A stretch of DNA of 40,821 nt from Arthrobacter sp. U41 (GTDB lineage: Bacteria; Actinomycetota; Actinomycetes; Actinomycetales; Micrococcaceae). The stretch is from the NCBI RefSeq assembly GCF_007679325.1, contig NZ_VEGI01000005.1, forward strand, positions 1-40,821. Reading direction: 5' to 3'. Made by a program: the position numbers and the translations under genes. The notes under the pieces are model-generated. The model saw only the letters and a list, made by a program, of their open reading frames with translations, was not told the DNA's origin and searched no databases. Shown here in pieces: positions 14,681 through 26,467 of this stretch; the stretch's first letter is position 1, and each line of letters begins with the position of its first letter.

Positions 14681-16138
14681 CTAAAGAACCGCCATGGCAC
14701 GGTCGGTCGGCGCCACCGGAGCCGGGAGGATGGTGCTGCCCATCAGGAACTTGTCCACCGCAGCGGCGCAGGCGCGTCCCTCGGCGATGGCCCAGACGAT
14801 GAGCGACTGGCCGCGGCCGGCGTCTCCGGCGACGAAGATGCCTTCCGTGTTGGTCATGTAGTAGCCATCCCGGGCCACGTTGCCGCGGCCGTCGAATTCG
14901 GCGCTGACCTGCTCGGTGATCCCCGCCCGCTCCGGACCGGTGAAGCCCAACGACAGGAACACCAGGTCAGCGGGGATGATCCGCTCGGTGCCGGCCTTCG
15001 GGAGGCGCTTGCCGTCGACGAATTCGGTTTCGGCCACCTTCACGCCGGTCAGTTTGCCGTTCTCGCCGACGAACTCGACGGTGGAGGCGAGGTAGGTGCG
15101 TTCGCCGCCTTCCTCGTGGGCGCTGGCAACTTCGAACAGGGTGGGGAACGTCGGCCACGGCTGGTGGCTGGCGCGCTCCGCGGGCGGCTGCTTGCCGATG
15201 GCCAGGGTGGTCACCGAGGCGGCCTGGTGCCGGTGCGCGGTGCCGAGGCAGTCCGCACCGGTGTCGCCGCCGCCGAGGATAACAACGTGCTTTCCGGCGG
15301 CGTTGATCTGGTTCTCCACCGTCTCCCCCGCCACCACCCGGTTGGCCGGGACGAGGTAATCCATCGCAAAGTGCACACCCTCGAGCTCGCGGCCCGGGAT
15401 CGGCAGGTCACGCGGGACGGTGGCGCCGGTGGCGACCACCACGGCGTCGTACCGGCGGCGCAGCTGCTCCCAGGTCACGTCCGTGCCGACGGCGACGCCG
15501 GTCCGGAAGCGGGTGCCTTCGGCCTTCATCTGCTCCAGGCGGCGGTCCACCTGTTCCTTTTCCATCTTGAAATCGGGGATGCCGTAGCGCAGCAGCCCGC
15601 CGATCTTGTCGTCGCGTTCATAGACGGCGACGGTGTGGCCCACCCGGGTCAGCTGCTGCGCGACGGCTAGCCCTGCGGGGCCGGAGCCGACGACGGCGAC
15701 CGTCTTGCCGGTGAGGCGTGCTGGCGGCAGCGGGTTGACCCAGCCGTTTTCGAAGGCCTGGTCCACGATGGAAACCTCGACCTGCTTGATGGTCACGGCG
15801 GGCTGGTTGATGCCCAGCACACACGACGCCTCGCAGGGCGCCGGGCAGAGGCGCCCAGTGAATTCGGGGAAGTTGTTGGTGGCGTGCAGCCGCTCCATCG
15901 CTTCCTCGCCCTTGTCCCGCCAGACGAGGTCATTCCATTCCGGAATGAGGTTGCCCAGCGGGCAGCCCTGGTGGCAGAACGGCACGCCGCAGTCCATGCA
16001 ACGGCCGGCCTGCGACTTGAGGACACCCTTTTCCTGGGCCTCGTAGACTTCTTTCCAGTCCATGATGCGGACCGGAACGGGACGGCGGGGCTGGGTTTCG
16101 CGCTGACGTACTTTCAGAAATCCGCGTGGATCAGCCAC
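14681..16138 (-). CDS. gltD: Glutamate synthase, small (beta) subunit
   Basis: 485 residues. [23 protein letters not shown] and [12 protein letters not shown] supply the cysteines for the two 4Fe-4S clusters. [10 protein letters not shown] binds FAD and [11 protein letters not shown] binds NADPH. The subunit feeds electrons from NADPH to GltB. Starts at GTG 16138, overlapping the gltB stop by 8 bases, which indicates translational coupling. This start fits the family N-terminus ([13 protein letters not shown]). Confidence 0.97.
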   Translation of the reverse strand: MADPRGFLKVRQRETQPRRPVPVRIMDWKEVYEAQEKGVLKSQAGRCMDCGVPFCHQGCPLGNLIPEWNDLVWRDKGEEAMERLHATNNFPEFTGRLCPAPCEASCVLGINQPAVTIKQVEVSIVDQAFENGWVNPLPPARLTGKTVAVVGSGPAGLAVAQQLTRVGHTVAVYERDDKIGGLLRYGIPDFKMEKEQVDRRLEQMKAEGTRFRTGVAVGTDVTWEQLRRRYDAVVVATGATVPRDLPIPGRELEGVHFAMDYLVPANRVVAGETVENQINAAGKHVVILGGGDTGADCLGTAHRHQAASVTTLAIGKQPPAERASHQPWPTFPTLFEVASAHEEGGERTYLASTVEFVGENGKLTGVKVAETEFVDGKRLPKAGTERIIPADLVFLSLGFTGPERAGITEQVSAEFDGRGNVARDGYYMTNTEGIFVAGDAGRGQSLIVWAIAEGRACAAAVDKFLMGSTILPAPVAPTDRAMAVL

Positions 16139-19100
16139 CGGTCACCTCCAGGATTCGAGACCAAACTTCTTCGCCGTCGGGGTCAAGGCCCTCTTCGATG
16201 GCGTCAAGACGGGTTTGCAGCACGGCCGCGTAGTCGCGCGGCAGCACCTTGGTTATGCGGGCTGCGGTGTCGTCGAAGTTCTCCAGCAGCCGTGCCGCGA
16301 GCAGCGACTCGGTCTCCTCGGAGTGCTTCACCAGCAGTCCATGGACAATGTCACGGTCCTCGGCGTCCAGTTCGCGCAGCTGCAGCTCACCGGATTCCAG
16401 GGCCTGCTTGTTGACCCGTTCGGTCTGCAGGTCCAGGACGTAGGCCGTGCCGCCGGACATGCCGGCGCCGAAGTTGCGGCCGGTGCGCCCGATGATGAGC
16501 GTCTGCCCGCCGGTCATGTACTCGCAGCCGTGGTCGCCGATTCCTTCGACCACCGCCGTCGCGCCGGAGTTGCGGACCAGGAAGCGTTCGCCGACCTGGC
16601 CGCGCAGGAACATCTCGCCGCTGGTGGCGCCGTAGCCGATCACGTTTCCGGCGATCACACTGCGCTCGGCCGGGAAGACGTTGGTGCGGTCCGGCCGCAC
16701 GATGATGCGGCCGCCGGACAGGCCCTTGCCGACGTAGTCGTTGGAGTCACCGAACATCCGCAGCGTGATGCCGGCCGGCAGGAACGCACCGAGCGACTGG
16801 CCGGCGGTGCCGGTCAACGTGATATCGATGGTGTCCGTCGCCAGCACGTCCGTGCTGAAGGTCTTGGTGACCACATGGCCCAGCATGGTGCCGACGGAGC
16901 GGTCCGTGTTGATGACGTCGACGGCGATCTTGACGGGGCTGCGGTCGCTCAGGGCTTCCGCGGCCATCGCGATCAGGCGCTGGTCGAAGTGCTTGTCCAG
17001 CTCGTGGTTCTGGCCCGTGAGGTTGCGCAGCGGGGCGTCGTCGTCGAACTCGAGTCCGTGCAGGATCGGGTCCAGGTCCAGCCCTTCGGCCTTCCAGTGA
17101 TTGATGGCCTCGCGGGTGTCGAGCATCTCGGCGTGGCCGATCGCTTCCTCGATGCTCCGGAAACCCAGCTCGGCCAGGATCTCGCGGACTTCCTCGGCGA
17201 GGAATTCGAAGAAGTTGACCACGAACTCCGGCTTGCCGTTGAACCGGGAGCGGAGCTCCGGGTTCTGCGTCGCGACGCCCACCGGGCAGGTGTCCAGGTG
17301 GCAGACGCGCATCATGATGCAACCGGAGACCACCAGCGGGGCGGTGGCGAAACCGAACTCCTCGCCGCCCAGCAGCGCGGCGATCACAACGTCGCGGCCG
17401 GTCTTGAGCTGGCCGTCCACCTGCACCACCACGCGGTCGCGCAGGCCGTTGAGCATCAGCGTCTGCTGCGTCTCGGCGAGACCCAGCTCCCACGGCACAC
17501 CGGCATGCTTCAGCGAGTTCAGCGGCGAGGCGCCGGTACCGCCGTCGTGCCCGGAAACGAGGACGACGTCGGCCTTGGCCTTCGTGACGCCGGCAGCCAC
17601 GGTGCCGATCCCGACCTCGGAGACGAGCTTGACGTGCACGCGGGCCGACGGGTTGGCACGCTTCGCGTCATAGATCAGCTGGGCGAGGTCCTCGATCGAG
17701 TAGATGTCGTGATGCGGGGGCGGGGAGATGAGTCCGACGCCGGGCGTTGAGTGCCGCGTGCGGGCCACCCAGGGGTAGACCTTCTGCGCCATCAGCTGCC
17801 CGCCCTCGCCGGGCTTGGCGCCCTGGGCCATCTTGATCTGGATGTCGTCGGCGTTGGTCAGGTACAGGCTGGTCACGCCGAATCGGCCGGACGCGATCTG
17901 CTTGACCGCGGAGCGGCGCTCGGGATCGAGCAGCCGGTCCACGTCCTCGCCGCCTTCACCGGTGTTGGACTTGCCGCCCAGCCGGTTCATGGCGATCGCC
18001 AGGGTCTCGTGCGCCTCCTGGGAGATGGAACCGTAGCTCATCGCGCCGGTGGAGAACCGCTTGACGATGCTGGAGACGGACTCCACTTCCTCGAGCGGGA
18101 CCGCGGGGCGCAGCCCGGCCTTGAACTTCAGGAGCCCGCGCAGGGTCATGAGGTTCTCGGACTGGTCATCCACGCCGCGGGTGTACGCCTTGAAGATGTC
18201 GTACCGGCGCTCACGTGTGGCGTGCTGCAGCCGGAACACGGTCTCCGGGTTGAACAGGTGCGGCTCGCCGTCGCGGCGCCACTGGTACTCGCCGCCGCCC
18301 AGCAGCGGCTGGTGCGGCACTTCGATGCCGTTCTCGGGGTACGCCATCCGGTGCCGCGCGGCAACCTCGGCCGCGATGACGTCCAGGCCGACGCCGCCGA
18401 GCTGGGAGTGCGTGCCGGAGAAGTATTCGTCCACGAGGTCCTGGCCGAGGCCCAGCGCTTCGAAGGTCTGGGCACCCGTGTAAGAGGCCACGGTGGAGAT
18501 GCCCATCTTGGACATGATCTTCAGGACGCCCTTGCCGAGGCCCTTGATCAGGTTGTAGACACCGTCCTGCGGGGTGACCCCGACGACGTCGCCGGTGGAG
18601 ATCAGCTGCTCCACCGATTCCATCGCCAGGTACGGGTTCACGGCGGAGGCGCCGTAGCCGATCAGCACGGCCACGTGGTGCGTCTCGCGGACGTCGCCGG
18701 CCTCAACCACGAGGGCGGTCTTGGTGCGGTTGGCGCTGCGCAGCAGGTGGTGGTGCACGGCGCTGACGAGCAGCAGGGACGGGATGGGCGCCCACTGGGC
18801 GTTCGAGTCACGGTCCGAGAGCACCACATACTGCACGCCGCGGTTGATGGCACCCGACACCTGCTCGCAGATTTCGGTGAGCCGCGCGCGGAGGGCGTTC
18901 TCGCCGCCCTCGGGGCGGTACAGGCCGCGCACCTTCATGGCGACCTTGTCGCCGTCGGCGTTCTCGATGTTCGCTATCTTGGCGAGCTGGTCGTTGTTGA
19001 TCACGGGGAACGGCAGCGAAACCTGCGCCTGGCGGACCTGTTTGGTGTCCAGCAGGTTGCCGTTGGGGCCGATTGCGCAGGTCAGCGACGTGACCAGTTC

Positions 19101-20741
19101 CTCGCGGATGGCGTCCAGCGGCGGGTTGGTGACCTGCGCGAAGGACTGCACGAAGTAGTCGAACAGCAGCCGGGGGCGCTTGGAGAGGACGGCCACCGGA
19201 GTGTCGGAACCCATGGCGCCCAGCGGTTCGGCGCCGGTGCGGGCCATGGGGCCGAGCAGGATCTTCAGTTCCTCGGTGGTGTAGCCGAAGGTGCGCTGGC
19301 GGATGTTGACCGAGGCCGCGGTGTGCACCACGTGCTCACGCTCGGGCAGCTCCGCCAGGTCGATCAGGTTTTCCTTGACCCAGTCGGCCCAGGGGTTGGC
19401 CGCCGCCACCTCGGCCTTGACCTCGGCGTCGTCGATGATCCGGCCGGCGTCGGTGTCCACGAGGAACATCTTGCCGGGTGAGACGCGGCCCTTTTTGACC
19501 ACCTTGGAGGGTTCGACGTCGATCACGCCGACCTCGGACGCGAAGATGATCAGGCCGTCCTCGGTGATCCAGTACCGGCCGGGGCGCAGGCCGTTGCGGT
19601 CCAGGGTTGCCCCCACCAGGTTGCCGTCGGTGAAGGACACGGCGGCGGGGCCGTCCCACGGTTCCATGAGCAGCGAGTGGTACTCGTAGAACGCGCGGCG
19701 GGCGGGATCCATCGTGGCGTGGTTTTCCCAGGCCTCGGGGATCATCATCATGATCGAATGCGTAATCGGCCGGCCGGAGAGCCAGAGCAGTTCCGCGACC
19801 TCATCGAAGGAGGCCGAGTCGGAAGCACCGGGCGTGCAGATGGGGTACAGCTCTTCGGGTGAATCGCCCAGCAGCGGGTTGGCGAGCTGCGACTGGCGGG
19901 CGCGCATCCAGTTGCGGTTGCCCTTGACCGTGTTGATTTCGCCGTTGTGCGCGATGGTGCGGAACGGCTGGGCCAGCGGCCAGGACGGGAAGGTGTTGGT
20001 GGAGAAGCGCGAGTGGACGATCGCGAGCTTGGTCTTGAAGCGCTTGTCCGAGAGGTCCGGGTAGAACGGCTCGAGCTGCGCCGTGGTCAGCATGCCCTTG
20101 TAGACGATGGTCCGGGAGGACAGCGACGGGAAGTACACGCCGAACTTGTTCTGCGCCCGCTTCCGGATGCGCCAGGCGCGGGCGTCGAGTTCGTTGCGCT
20201 CCAGGACTTCCCCGGTGCTGGAGGCAAGGAACGGCTGCGAGAAGTAGGGCATGCAGGCCCGGGCCATGGCCCCGACAAGGTCAGCAACAATCGGCACTTC
20301 GCGCCAGCCGAGGACGGTCAGGCCCTCGTCGGCGGCGAGGCTTTCGATCCCGGCCTTGGCGGCATCGGATTCGCGCTTCTCGGACGGGAGGAACGCCGTG
20401 CCCGCGACGAACTGGCCGGGGGCGGGGAGTTCGAAGTCGGTGACAGCGCGGAAGAATTCGTCCGGGATCTGCATGAGCAGCCCGGCGCCGTCGCCGGTGC
20501 CTTCATCGGCGCCCACGGCACCGCGGTGCTCGAGGTTGCGCAGGGCGGTCAGGGCGGCGTCGACGATGTCGTAACCCGGCTCGCCGCGCAGCGTGGCGAT
20601 AATGGCGAGGCCGCAGGCGTCCTTCTCCTGCTCGGGGTTGTAGAGCCCGGCGGCTTCGGGAAGTGCCGCGAACCGCTTGAAAGGCGACATGGCGGCCTGT
20701 TGCGGCTCGGACCAACTGGGGCTGTGCAGGGTTTGGGTCAT
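16131..20741 (-). CDS. gltB: Glutamate synthase, large (alpha) subunit
   Basis: About 1536 residues from ATG 20741, the usual length. A propeptide precedes C43 ([10 protein letters not shown]), which becomes the N-terminal nucleophile of the glutamine amidotransferase domain. The FMN-binding synthase domain (GAGLxxPP-like [16 protein letters not shown], and KPGEGGQL) is central. [15 protein letters not shown] holds the 3Fe-4S cysteines. The C-terminal beta-helix (GXXGG repeats, [13 protein letters not shown] and on) follows. An upstream in-frame ATG at 20819 lacks a ribosome-binding site, whereas AAGGAC and AGGAGG precede 20741. It makes glutamate from 2-oxoglutarate and glutamine, with GltD. 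Confidence 0.97.
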   Translation of the reverse strand: MTQTLHSPSWSEPQQAAMSPFKRFAALPEAAGLYNPEQEKDACGLAIIATLRGEPGYDIVDAALTALRNLEHRGAVGADEGTGDGAGLLMQIPDEFFRAVTDFELPAPGQFVAGTAFLPSEKRESDAAKAGIESLAADEGLTVLGWREVPIVADLVGAMARACMPYFSQPFLASSTGEVLERNELDARAWRIRKRAQNKFGVYFPSLSSRTIVYKGMLTTAQLEPFYPDLSDKRFKTKLAIVHSRFSTNTFPSWPLAQPFRTIAHNGEINTVKGNRNWMRARQSQLANPLLGDSPEELYPICTPGASDSASFDEVAELLWLSGRPITHSIMMMIPEAWENHATMDPARRAFYEYHSLLMEPWDGPAAVSFTDGNLVGATLDRNGLRPGRYWITEDGLIIFASEVGVIDVEPSKVVKKGRVSPGKMFLVDTDAGRIIDDAEVKAEVAAANPWADWVKENLIDLAELPEREHVVHTAASVNIRQRTFGYTTEELKILLGPMARTGAEPLGAMGSDTPVAVLSKRPRLLFDYFVQSFAQVTNPPLDAIREELVTSLTCAIGPNGNLLDTKQVRQAQVSLPFPVINNDQLAKIANIENADGDKVAMKVRGLYRPEGGENALRARLTEICEQVSGAINRGVQYVVLSDRDSNAQWAPIPSLLLVSAVHHHLLRSANRTKTALVVEAGDVRETHHVAVLIGYGASAVNPYLAMESVEQLISTGDVVGVTPQDGVYNLIKGLGKGVLKIMSKMGISTVASYTGAQTFEALGLGQDLVDEYFSGTHSQLGGVGLDVIAAEVAARHRMAYPENGIEVPHQPLLGGGEYQWRRDGEPHLFNPETVFRLQHATRERRYDIFKAYTRGVDDQSENLMTLRGLLKFKAGLRPAVPLEEVESVSSIVKRFSTGAMSYGSISQEAHETLAIAMNRLGGKSNTGEGGEDVDRLLDPERRSAVKQIASGRFGVTSLYLTNADDIQIKMAQGAKPGEGGQLMAQKVYPWVARTRHSTPGVGLISPPPHHDIYSIEDLAQLIYDAKRANPSARVHVKLVSEVGIGTVAAGVTKAKADVVLVSGHDGGTGASPLNSLKHAGVPWELGLAETQQTLMLNGLRDRVVVQVDGQLKTGRDVVIAALLGGEEFGFATAPLVVSGCIMMRVCHLDTCPVGVATQNPELRSRFNGKPEFVVNFFEFLAEEVREILAELGFRSIEEAIGHAEMLDTREAINHWKAEGLDLDPILHGLEFDDDAPLRNLTGQNHELDKHFDQRLIAMAAEALSDRSPVKIAVDVINTDRSVGTMLGHVVTKTFSTDVLATDTIDITLTGTAGQSLGAFLPAGITLRMFGDSNDYVGKGLSGGRIIVRPDRTNVFPAERSVIAGNVIGYGATSGEMFLRGQVGERFLVRNSGATAVVEGIGDHGCEYMTGGQTLIIGRTGRNFGAGMSGGTAYVLDLQTERVNKQALESGELQLRELDAEDRDIVHGLLVKHSEETESLLAARLLENFDDTAARITKVLPRDYAAVLQTRLDAIEEGLDPDGEEVWSRILEVTGG

Positions 20742-20905
20742 GGGAGACGTCCTTCCTCCTGATCGTGCGTATGGGAGGGACAACATTGGCCCGCATCGGT
20801 GCGCCGGTGTGACGGGCACAACAAAGTGTTTTCTTATTCGAATTGTAGGTCAGCGCCGCTTCCTGCACTAACAGTTACGCGGCCGCCGGCCCTGGGCTTG
20901 CGAGA

Positions 20906-20923
20906 ACAGCAACTGTTTGCTGT
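20906..20923. promoter_or_regulatory. 7-bp inverted repeat upstream of gltB
   Basis: ACAGCAA (20906-20912) and TTGCTGT (20917-20923) are perfect complements around 4 nt. It lies between the lgt stop and gltB start. It may be an operator for gltBD or a small 3' hairpin for lgt. No confident gltB promoter was placed. Confidence 0.35.
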
Positions 20924-21005
20924 CCGCCGCCTTCCCTGCTGCCACGACGCTGTGGAAACGGGCTCTGCGAGGGGTGACTCCGCGGCCCGGTTTGCCGGGG
21001 CTGAG

Positions 21006-22346
21006 CTACTTGGTGCCCTCAGCTTCCGGCGCGGTTCCGTGTCCCTGGTGGCCGCGTGTTCCGGCCGCCGGTGCTCCTGTGGCGGGCGTGGTGCCGCCGG
21101 TGGATTCCTTTGACGCTCCCGCCGGGGCGGAAGCGCGGCCGGGACCGCTTTGGTTATCAGGGAGATTACCACGCGACTCACTATCTGAGACAGCAGAATC
21201 CGAATGGCGGACACTGGCAGCACCGGCGGGAACGGTAGCCGGCTCCCCGGCGGACTTCCCGGCGTCGTCGGCGCGGTCGACGACGGCGGCCGGCTTCCCG
21301 GCCGCGTCCGCGGCGGCGTCGGTGACTTTGTCAGCGGCTGCGGTGTCCTTGTCGGCGTCGGCAGCGTCTTTGTCAGCGGCTACGGCATCCTTGTCCGCGT
21401 CGTCGTTGTCAGCAGCGTTGTCAGTGACCGGTTCCACCTCGGACGGTTCGCGGCCCGGCAGGTACACGGTGTCGGGTCCGGTGGGCTTGCGCAGGCCCAG
21501 GATGATGAAGGCGGCCAGCGCGCCCAGAAGGACAAAGATGCTGGTCCACACGTTGAGCCGGGTGGTGATGCCGAAGAGGTTGATCAGCTCGGCGTCGTCG
21601 ATCCGCATCGCTTCGATCCAGACCCGGCCCAGCGTGTAGTAGATCGCGTAGAGGCAGAACAGGCGGCCGCGGCGGAACCGGAACTTGCGGTCCAGCAGCA
21701 GCAGGATTCCCACGCCGGCGAGGTTCCACAGGGATTCGTAGAGGAACGTCGGGTGGAAGTGCGTCTCCGCGGCCATCCCGGGCGGGAAGTTCGGGTTGTC
21801 GGCGTCGATCTGCAGTCCCCAGGGGAGGGTGGTGGGGCCGCCGAAGAGCTCCTGGTTGAAGTAATTGCCCCAGCGGCCGATCGCCTGGGCCAGCAGCAGC
21901 CCGGGAGCCGCGGCGTCCATGAAAGCGCTGAGCTTGACGCCGGCCTTGCGGCACCCGATCCAGGCGCCGACGGCGCCCAGCAGCACGGCGCCCCAGATGC
22001 CCAGTCCACCGCGCTGGAGTTGCGGGATCAGGGACAGGTCGCCGGTGCCGTCGAAGCCGGGCCCGAAGTACGCATCCGGTGAGGACACCACGTGGTAGAG
22101 CCGGCCGCCGATGATGCCGAAGGGAATGGCCCAGATGGCGATGTCCCAGACGCTCCCCTCCGGGGCGCCGCGCTTCGACCAGCGGACGGACGTCAACCAC
22201 AGGCCGGCAATGATGCCGAGCAGGATGCACAGGGCGTAAGCGTGGATGCGCAGTGACCCCCACGGCAGCGGAATGTCGAATCCGGACCAGTCCGGGCTCG
22301 GGATGCTCGCGGGAATCATCGCTGCCGCGTGGAGGACTGACTGCAT
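21006..22346 (-). CDS. lgt: Prolipoprotein diacylglyceryl transferase with long low-complexity tail
   Basis: 446 residues. The catalytic region is standard: AQAIGRWGNYFNQELFG (residues 143-159, the Lgt signature), HPTFLYESLWN and GRVWIEAMRIDD, across seven membrane segments. It transfers diacylglycerol from phosphatidylglycerol to lipoprotein lipobox cysteines. Residues about 300-446 are an acidic, alanine-rich tail with ADKDA-type repeats, then a serine/glycine/proline stretch; most Lgt proteins stop near 280-320. The ATG lies 4 bp after the trpA stop, with GGAAGAAG upstream, so it is in the trp operon. Confidence 0.96.
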   Translation of the reverse strand: MQSVLHAAAMIPASIPSPDWSGFDIPLPWGSLRIHAYALCILLGIIAGLWLTSVRWSKRGAPEGSVWDIAIWAIPFGIIGGRLYHVVSSPDAYFGPGFDGTGDLSLIPQLQRGGLGIWGAVLLGAVGAWIGCRKAGVKLSAFMDAAAPGLLLAQAIGRWGNYFNQELFGGPTTLPWGLQIDADNPNFPPGMAAETHFHPTFLYESLWNLAGVGILLLLDRKFRFRRGRLFCLYAIYYTLGRVWIEAMRIDDAELINLFGITTRLNVWTSIFVLLGALAAFIILGLRKPTGPDTVYLPGREPSEVEPVTDNAADNDDADKDAVAADKDAADADKDTAAADKVTDAAADAAGKPAAVVDRADDAGKSAGEPATVPAGAASVRHSDSAVSDSESRGNLPDNQSGPGRASAPAGASKESTGGTTPATGAPAAGTRGHQGHGTAPEAEGTK

Positions 22347-22350
22347 GTGC

Positions 22351-23172
22351 TTAGGCTTCTTCCTTGGTAAGGCCGGTGCTGAGGTCTTTCGTCAAGGACG
22401 CTACCGCATTCACGCCGCCGTCGCGGATGGCCACGACGAGGGCGGTCCCGACAATCACGCCGTCCGCGTAGGCGGCGATCTCGCGGACCTGGTCCGCGTT
22501 GGACACGCCCAGCCCGACGCAGACGCGTTCGGCGCCGGCGGCGTGCGCGGCGGCCACAACGTCCTTGGCCGCCGAGCTGACCGAGGTCCGGGCGCCGGTG
22601 ACGCCCATGATCGAGACAGCGTAGACAAAGCCGCGGCTCGCCTCAACGGTGCGCTTCATGCGCTCCGGCGAGGACGACGGCGCCACCAGGAACACCCGGT
22701 CCAGGCCGTACTTGTCCGAGGCAGCCATCCATTCGGAAGCTTCGTCGGGGATCAGGTCGGGGGTGATGAGTCCTGCTCCCCCGGCGTCGGCCAGCTGGCG
22801 GGAGAATTCATCCACGCCCATCCGGACGACGGGGTTCCAGTAGGTCATCACCAGCACGGCGGCGTCGGTTTTGCTGGTGATGCCGCGGACGACGTCGAAG
22901 ACCTGCTGGACGTGGAAGCCCGCAGCAAGAGCTTCAGTGGTGGCCGCCTGGATGACGTGGCCGTCCATGACCGGATCGGAGTACGGGATGCCGATCTCGA
23001 TCAGGTCGGCGCCGTTCTCCGCGAGGGCGATGCCGGCCGCGATGGTGTCCTCGACGCTGGGATAGCCGGCGGGGAGGTAGCCGATCAGGGCGGCGCGGCC
23101 CTGGGCTTTGGCCCGGTCAATGGCCGCGGCCGACTTGCTGGCCCCCCGGACAGTCGATTCGACGTGGTTCAC
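22351..23172 (-). CDS. trpA: Tryptophan synthase, alpha subunit
   Basis: 273 residues from GTG 23172 (starts VNHVESTV). The TIM barrel has [14 protein letters not shown], with E59 and D70 at the catalytic positions, GVTGARTSV in the phosphate-binding loop and [13 protein letters not shown] at the second phosphate site. It cleaves indole-3-glycerol phosphate to indole. The start overlaps the trpB stop as GTGA, and GGGGGAAC lies upstream. The frame extends another 576 bp but that is antisense shadow of trpB. Confidence 0.96.
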   Translation of the reverse strand: MNHVESTVRGASKSAAAIDRAKAQGRAALIGYLPAGYPSVEDTIAAGIALAENGADLIEIGIPYSDPVMDGHVIQAATTEALAAGFHVQQVFDVVRGITSKTDAAVLVMTYWNPVVRMGVDEFSRQLADAGGAGLITPDLIPDEASEWMAASDKYGLDRVFLVAPSSSPERMKRTVEASRGFVYAVSIMGVTGARTSVSSAAKDVVAAAHAAGAERVCVGLGVSNADQVREIAAYADGVIVGTALVVAIRDGGVNAVASLTKDLSTGLTKEEA

Positions 23173-24500
23173 AGCTGTTCCCCCTCTTTGGCGATTTCGT
23201 GCTCGGGTGAATCCTTGTCCAGCAGGTCGAACCATTCCGCTGCGGTGGCCACGTCCTTGTCGCCGCGGCCGGAGAGGTTGACCACCACGATCTTGTCGGC
23301 TGCCTTGCTGCCGGACGTCTCTGCCTCGGCGGCGAGCCGCTGGCCGACCTTGATGGCGCCGGCCAGGGCGTGTGCCGACTCGATGGCCGGGATGATCCCC
23401 TCGGTGCGGCAGAGCAGCCGGAACGCGTCCATGGCCTCGCTGTCCGTGATGGGCTCGTAGCTGACGCGTCCGATGTCGGCGAGGTAGGAGTGCTCGGGGC
23501 CCACGCCGGGGTAGTCCAGGCCGGCCGAGATGGAGTGCGACTCGATGGTTTGGCCGTCGTCGTCCTGCATCAGGTAGGAGCGGGCGCCGTGCAGCACACC
23601 GGGCTTGCCGAGTGTGATGGTGGCGGCATGGCGGCCGGTTTCGACGCCGTCGCCGCCGGCTTCGAAGCCGTAGATCCGCACTGACGGGTCGTCCAGGAAG
23701 CCGTGGAAGATGCCGATCGCGTTGGAACCGCCGCCGATGCAGGCGCACACGGCGTCGGGCAGGCGGCCGGTCTGTTCCAGGATCTGGGCGCGGGCCTCAT
23801 CGCCGATGACCTCGTGGAAGTAACGGACCATGGCCGGGAACGGGTGCGCCCCGGCGGCCGTGCCCAGCAGGTAGTGGGTGTTGTCCACATTGGCCACCCA
23901 GTCCCGGAGTGCCTCATTGATGGCGTCCTTGAGGGTCTGGGACCCATTGGTCACCGGGATGACGGTGGCTCCGAGGAGCTCCATCCGGGCCACGTTGAGG
24001 GACTGCCGGCGGCAGTCCTCGGCGCCCATGTACACGACACATTCCAGACCCATCAGGGCGGCGGCCGTGGCGCTGGCGACGCCGTGCTGCCCGGCGCCGG
24101 TTTCGGCGATGACCCGGGTCTTGCCCATACGCTTGGCCAGGAGCGCCTGGCCCAGCACGTTGTTGATCTTGTGGGAACCGGTGTGGTTGAGGTCCTCGCG
24201 CTTGAGGAAGATCCGCACTCCCCCGGCGTGCTCCGCGAAGCGCTTGGCCTCGGTGAGCAGCGACGGCCGGCCGGAGTAATTCTTGTTCAGCTCCGCGATC
24301 TGCGCGGTGAACTCGGGATCGGCCTTGGCTTTCTGGAAGGTGTCCTCCAGCTCATCCAGGGCAGCGATGAGCGACTCGGGCATCCACCGGCCACCGTACG
24401 AGCCGAAGTAGGGCCCGGGGGCGTGCCGCAGGGATTCTCCACCCTGCAGGAACGCGTCCACTGCGCTTTCGTCTGAGCCGGCTGCTGGCGCATCGACCAT
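23169..24500 (-). CDS. trpB: Tryptophan synthase, beta subunit
   Basis: 443 residues from ATG 24500; an ATG at 24512 is also in frame. HTGSHKINN holds the PLP lysine (K111 from the chosen start), with [11 protein letters not shown] and GGGSNAIG for indole/serine and PLP phosphate. It makes tryptophan from indole and serine. GAGGA and GGTGAG precede 24500 at 11 and 4 nt. At 24512 the site abuts the start codon, so the shorter form is preferred, though not strongly. Confidence 0.95.
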   Translation of the reverse strand: MVDAPAAGSDESAVDAFLQGGESLRHAPGPYFGSYGGRWMPESLIAALDELEDTFQKAKADPEFTAQIAELNKNYSGRPSLLTEAKRFAEHAGGVRIFLKREDLNHTGSHKINNVLGQALLAKRMGKTRVIAETGAGQHGVASATAAALMGLECVVYMGAEDCRRQSLNVARMELLGATVIPVTNGSQTLKDAINEALRDWVANVDNTHYLLGTAAGAHPFPAMVRYFHEVIGDEARAQILEQTGRLPDAVCACIGGGSNAIGIFHGFLDDPSVRIYGFEAGGDGVETGRHAATITLGKPGVLHGARSYLMQDDDGQTIESHSISAGLDYPGVGPEHSYLADIGRVSYEPITDSEAMDAFRLLCRTEGIIPAIESAHALAGAIKVGQRLAAEAETSGSKAADKIVVVNLSGRGDKDVATAAEWFDLLDKDSPEHEIAKEGEQL

Positions 24501-24592
24501 CAGTCTCACCATCCTCTTCCACTGCTAACTAGATCTTCGGTGCCGCACGGAGGCTCCGCGTCCGGGCAGGCGTGGCCCGGCCGGAGCGCGGG

Positions 24593-25411
24593 TCAGGATC
24601 GTGCGGCGATTTCCTGGGCTCCGGCGGCCATAAATTCCGCGATCCGCTCCCGCGGGGTCGCGTCACTGACCAGGGCTTCGCCCACGAGGACTGCATTGGC
24701 GCCGTGTGCGGCGTAGTGCCGGACGTCGTCGACCCCGCGCACCCCCGACTCCGCGACGACGAGCGAGCCGGCGGGGATGCCTCCGGCGAGTTCGGCGAAG
24801 ACGGAACGGTCGACGTCGAGCGTCTTGAGGTTGCGCACGTTGACGCCGATGATCCGCGCCTCGGCGGTCACCGCGCGTTCGATTTCCTCGGCCGTGTGCG
24901 TCTCGACGAGCACGTTCATGCCGAGTTCGCGGCTAAGGGCGCTGTATTCGCGCAGCTGCGCGTCGGACAGGGACGCCACGATGAGCAGGATCAGGTCGGC
25001 CCCGTGTGCCCGGGCCTCCCAGATCTGGTACTCGTCGATCATGAAGTCCTTGCGCAGCAGCGGGATATCCACCGCTGCGCGGACGGCGTCAAGATCGGCG
25101 AGGGAGCCGTTGAAGCGGCGCTGTTCGGTGAGGACACTGATCACGGCCGCTCCGCCGTCGGCGTACTGCACGGCGAGCGAGGCGGGGTCCGCGATGCTGG
25201 CGAGGTCGCCCTTGGAGGGGCTGCGGCGCTTGATTTCGGCGATCACCTTCAGCTGCCCGCGATTGTCCGCGGGACCGCCGAGGGCGGTCCAGGCATCGCG
25301 CGCCGGCGCGGCCGCGGCCGCGCGCTCTTTCAGTTCCGCGAGCGTAACGAGGCGCTGACGGGCCTCCATATCCTCCCTGACACCGGCATTGATGTCATCG
25401 AGAACAGTCAC
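24593..25411 (-). CDS. trpC: Indole-3-glycerol phosphate synthase
   Basis: 272 residues. VIAEIKRRSPSKGDL, LRKDFMIDEYQI, IGVNVRNLKTLDVD and VVAESGVRGVDDV are the family barrel motifs, with the substrate-closing lysines and glutamates. It forms indole-3-glycerol phosphate from CdRP. Starts at GTG 25411, two bases after the upstream gene's stop, so it is tightly coupled to it. Single-domain; no fused PRA isomerase. Confidence 0.96.
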   Translation of the reverse strand: MTVLDDINAGVREDMEARQRLVTLAELKERAAAAAPARDAWTALGGPADNRGQLKVIAEIKRRSPSKGDLASIADPASLAVQYADGGAAVISVLTEQRRFNGSLADLDAVRAAVDIPLLRKDFMIDEYQIWEARAHGADLILLIVASLSDAQLREYSALSRELGMNVLVETHTAEEIERAVTAEARIIGVNVRNLKTLDVDRSVFAELAGGIPAGSLVVAESGVRGVDDVRHYAAHGANAVLVGEALVSDATPRERIAEFMAAGAQEIAARS

Positions 25412-25413
25412 CC

Positions 25414-25704
25414 TCAGTGGCCGGAGTTCTTCAGCTTGCTGCCGCCCACACCGTAGCCGGCCTTGCGCATGACGAACCCGATGACCAGGCCGGCCAGCAT
25501 GACCACGCCGCCCCCGATGAAGATCGGGGTGTTGGCGATGACAAAGGCGATGGACATAATGAGGGCGCCGGCGAGCATCACAAAGACGGTGGTCCAGGCG
25601 GCAGGGCTGTTGCCGTGGCCGGTGGGCTCGCTGTGATCGATGTCGTCGTAGGAGTAGCCACTTCCGGCAGCGGGCTTGGGGGCGGAAACAGGTGCGTTGC
25701 TCAT
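25414..25704 (-). CDS. HGxxPAAW family membrane protein
   Basis: 96 residues. The tail of the soluble part carries HGNSPAAW, the family-defining motif, followed by two membrane segments (TVFVMLAGALIMSIAFVIA and IFIGGGVVMLAGLVIGFVM) and a short GYGVGGSKLKNSGH end. ATG 25704 has GAGGAGA 6 nt upstream. It lies inside the trp operon between the Trp-associated membrane gene and trpC. A role in tryptophan metabolism or transport is inference from position. Confidence 0.88.
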   Translation of the reverse strand: MSNAPVSAPKPAAGSGYSYDDIDHSEPTGHGNSPAAWTTVFVMLAGALIMSIAFVIANTPIFIGGGVVMLAGLVIGFVMRKAGYGVGGSKLKNSGH

Positions 25705-25819
25705 TGAAATCTCCTCAGGGTGAATACTGCTTACATTCTGCCATTTTTTGGCGGCGATATTAGCCGCGTTGCGGGGCACGCTGCCGGGTCGCGCCGCCTG
25801 GAGCGCCCGCGGCATCGGA

Positions 25820-26467
25820 TCAGGTGGGGTCGTCGCCGCGGGACAAACGGTCCCAGCTGTCGATCTCGTCCGCCGGCCCCGCCGGGGTCGCGGAGCCGCC
25901 GGCCGGAGTGCCAGATGCACTTCCTGCCGCCGGTGTGTCATATTTCGTGCGGGACTTCCAGTACCGGCCCGCCGGGACGATCAGCAGTGCGCTGAGTCCC
26001 AGCAGGATGCCGGCGACGACGGCGAGGGCCGGGAAGACCGTGACGTCCACGTTCACGTCGCTGCCGGTGATCCCGGTGGCGGCGGCGATCGAGCCCTGGG
26101 CGGCGGCCAGCGGGTCCGCGATCACGACTGCGGCGGCGCTGACGATGCCTGCGGCGGCCAGCAGGATGAGTGCCGTGATGATCCAGCGTGCGATCCGGCC
26201 GGCAATGGACGCGGCCAGGCCGCCGGCGAGGGCCACCAGGGCGAGGGCCGTGACGGTGGTGGCGGCTTTGCTGCCCTGTACCTGCAGGCCGTCCTGGCTG
26301 TTGACGGCCTGGCCGAGCTGGGCCGGGTCCAGGTGGACGGTGAGCCAGGTCTGCGTGGTGGTGCCGAAGACGGCCAGCGCGAGGGCGACGACGGCCAGGA
26401 CCAGGGTCGATTTCCGGGCCCAGCGGGGAACTGCGGGGCTGGTGCTCTTGACGGTGGCGCCGCTCAT
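25820..26467 (-). CDS. Trp biosynthesis-associated membrane protein (TIGR02234 type)
   Basis: 215 residues with four hydrophobic segments and a hydrophilic C-terminal tail rich in GTPAGG. FGTTTQTWLTV is a recognisable part of TM1 and its loop. The position, one gene after trpE, matches the family. The start overlaps the trpE stop (ATGA). Function is unknown; a tryptophan export or regulatory role is possible. Confidence 0.88.
   Translation of the reverse strand: MSGATVKSTSPAVPRWARKSTLVLAVVALALAVFGTTTQTWLTVHLDPAQLGQAVNSQDGLQVQGSKAATTVTALALVALAGGLAASIAGRIARWIITALILLAAAGIVSAAAVVIADPLAAAQGSIAAATGITGSDVNVDVTVFPALAVVAGILLGLSALLIVPAGRYWKSRTKYDTPAAGSASGTPAGGSATPAGPADEIDSWDRLSRGDDPT

Noticed and set aside
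16215..19481. Very long plus-strand frames (511 and 576 codons) opposite gltB
   Set aside because: Same cause: the third-position GC bias of gltB keeps the opposite strand open. The translated sequences match no fold.
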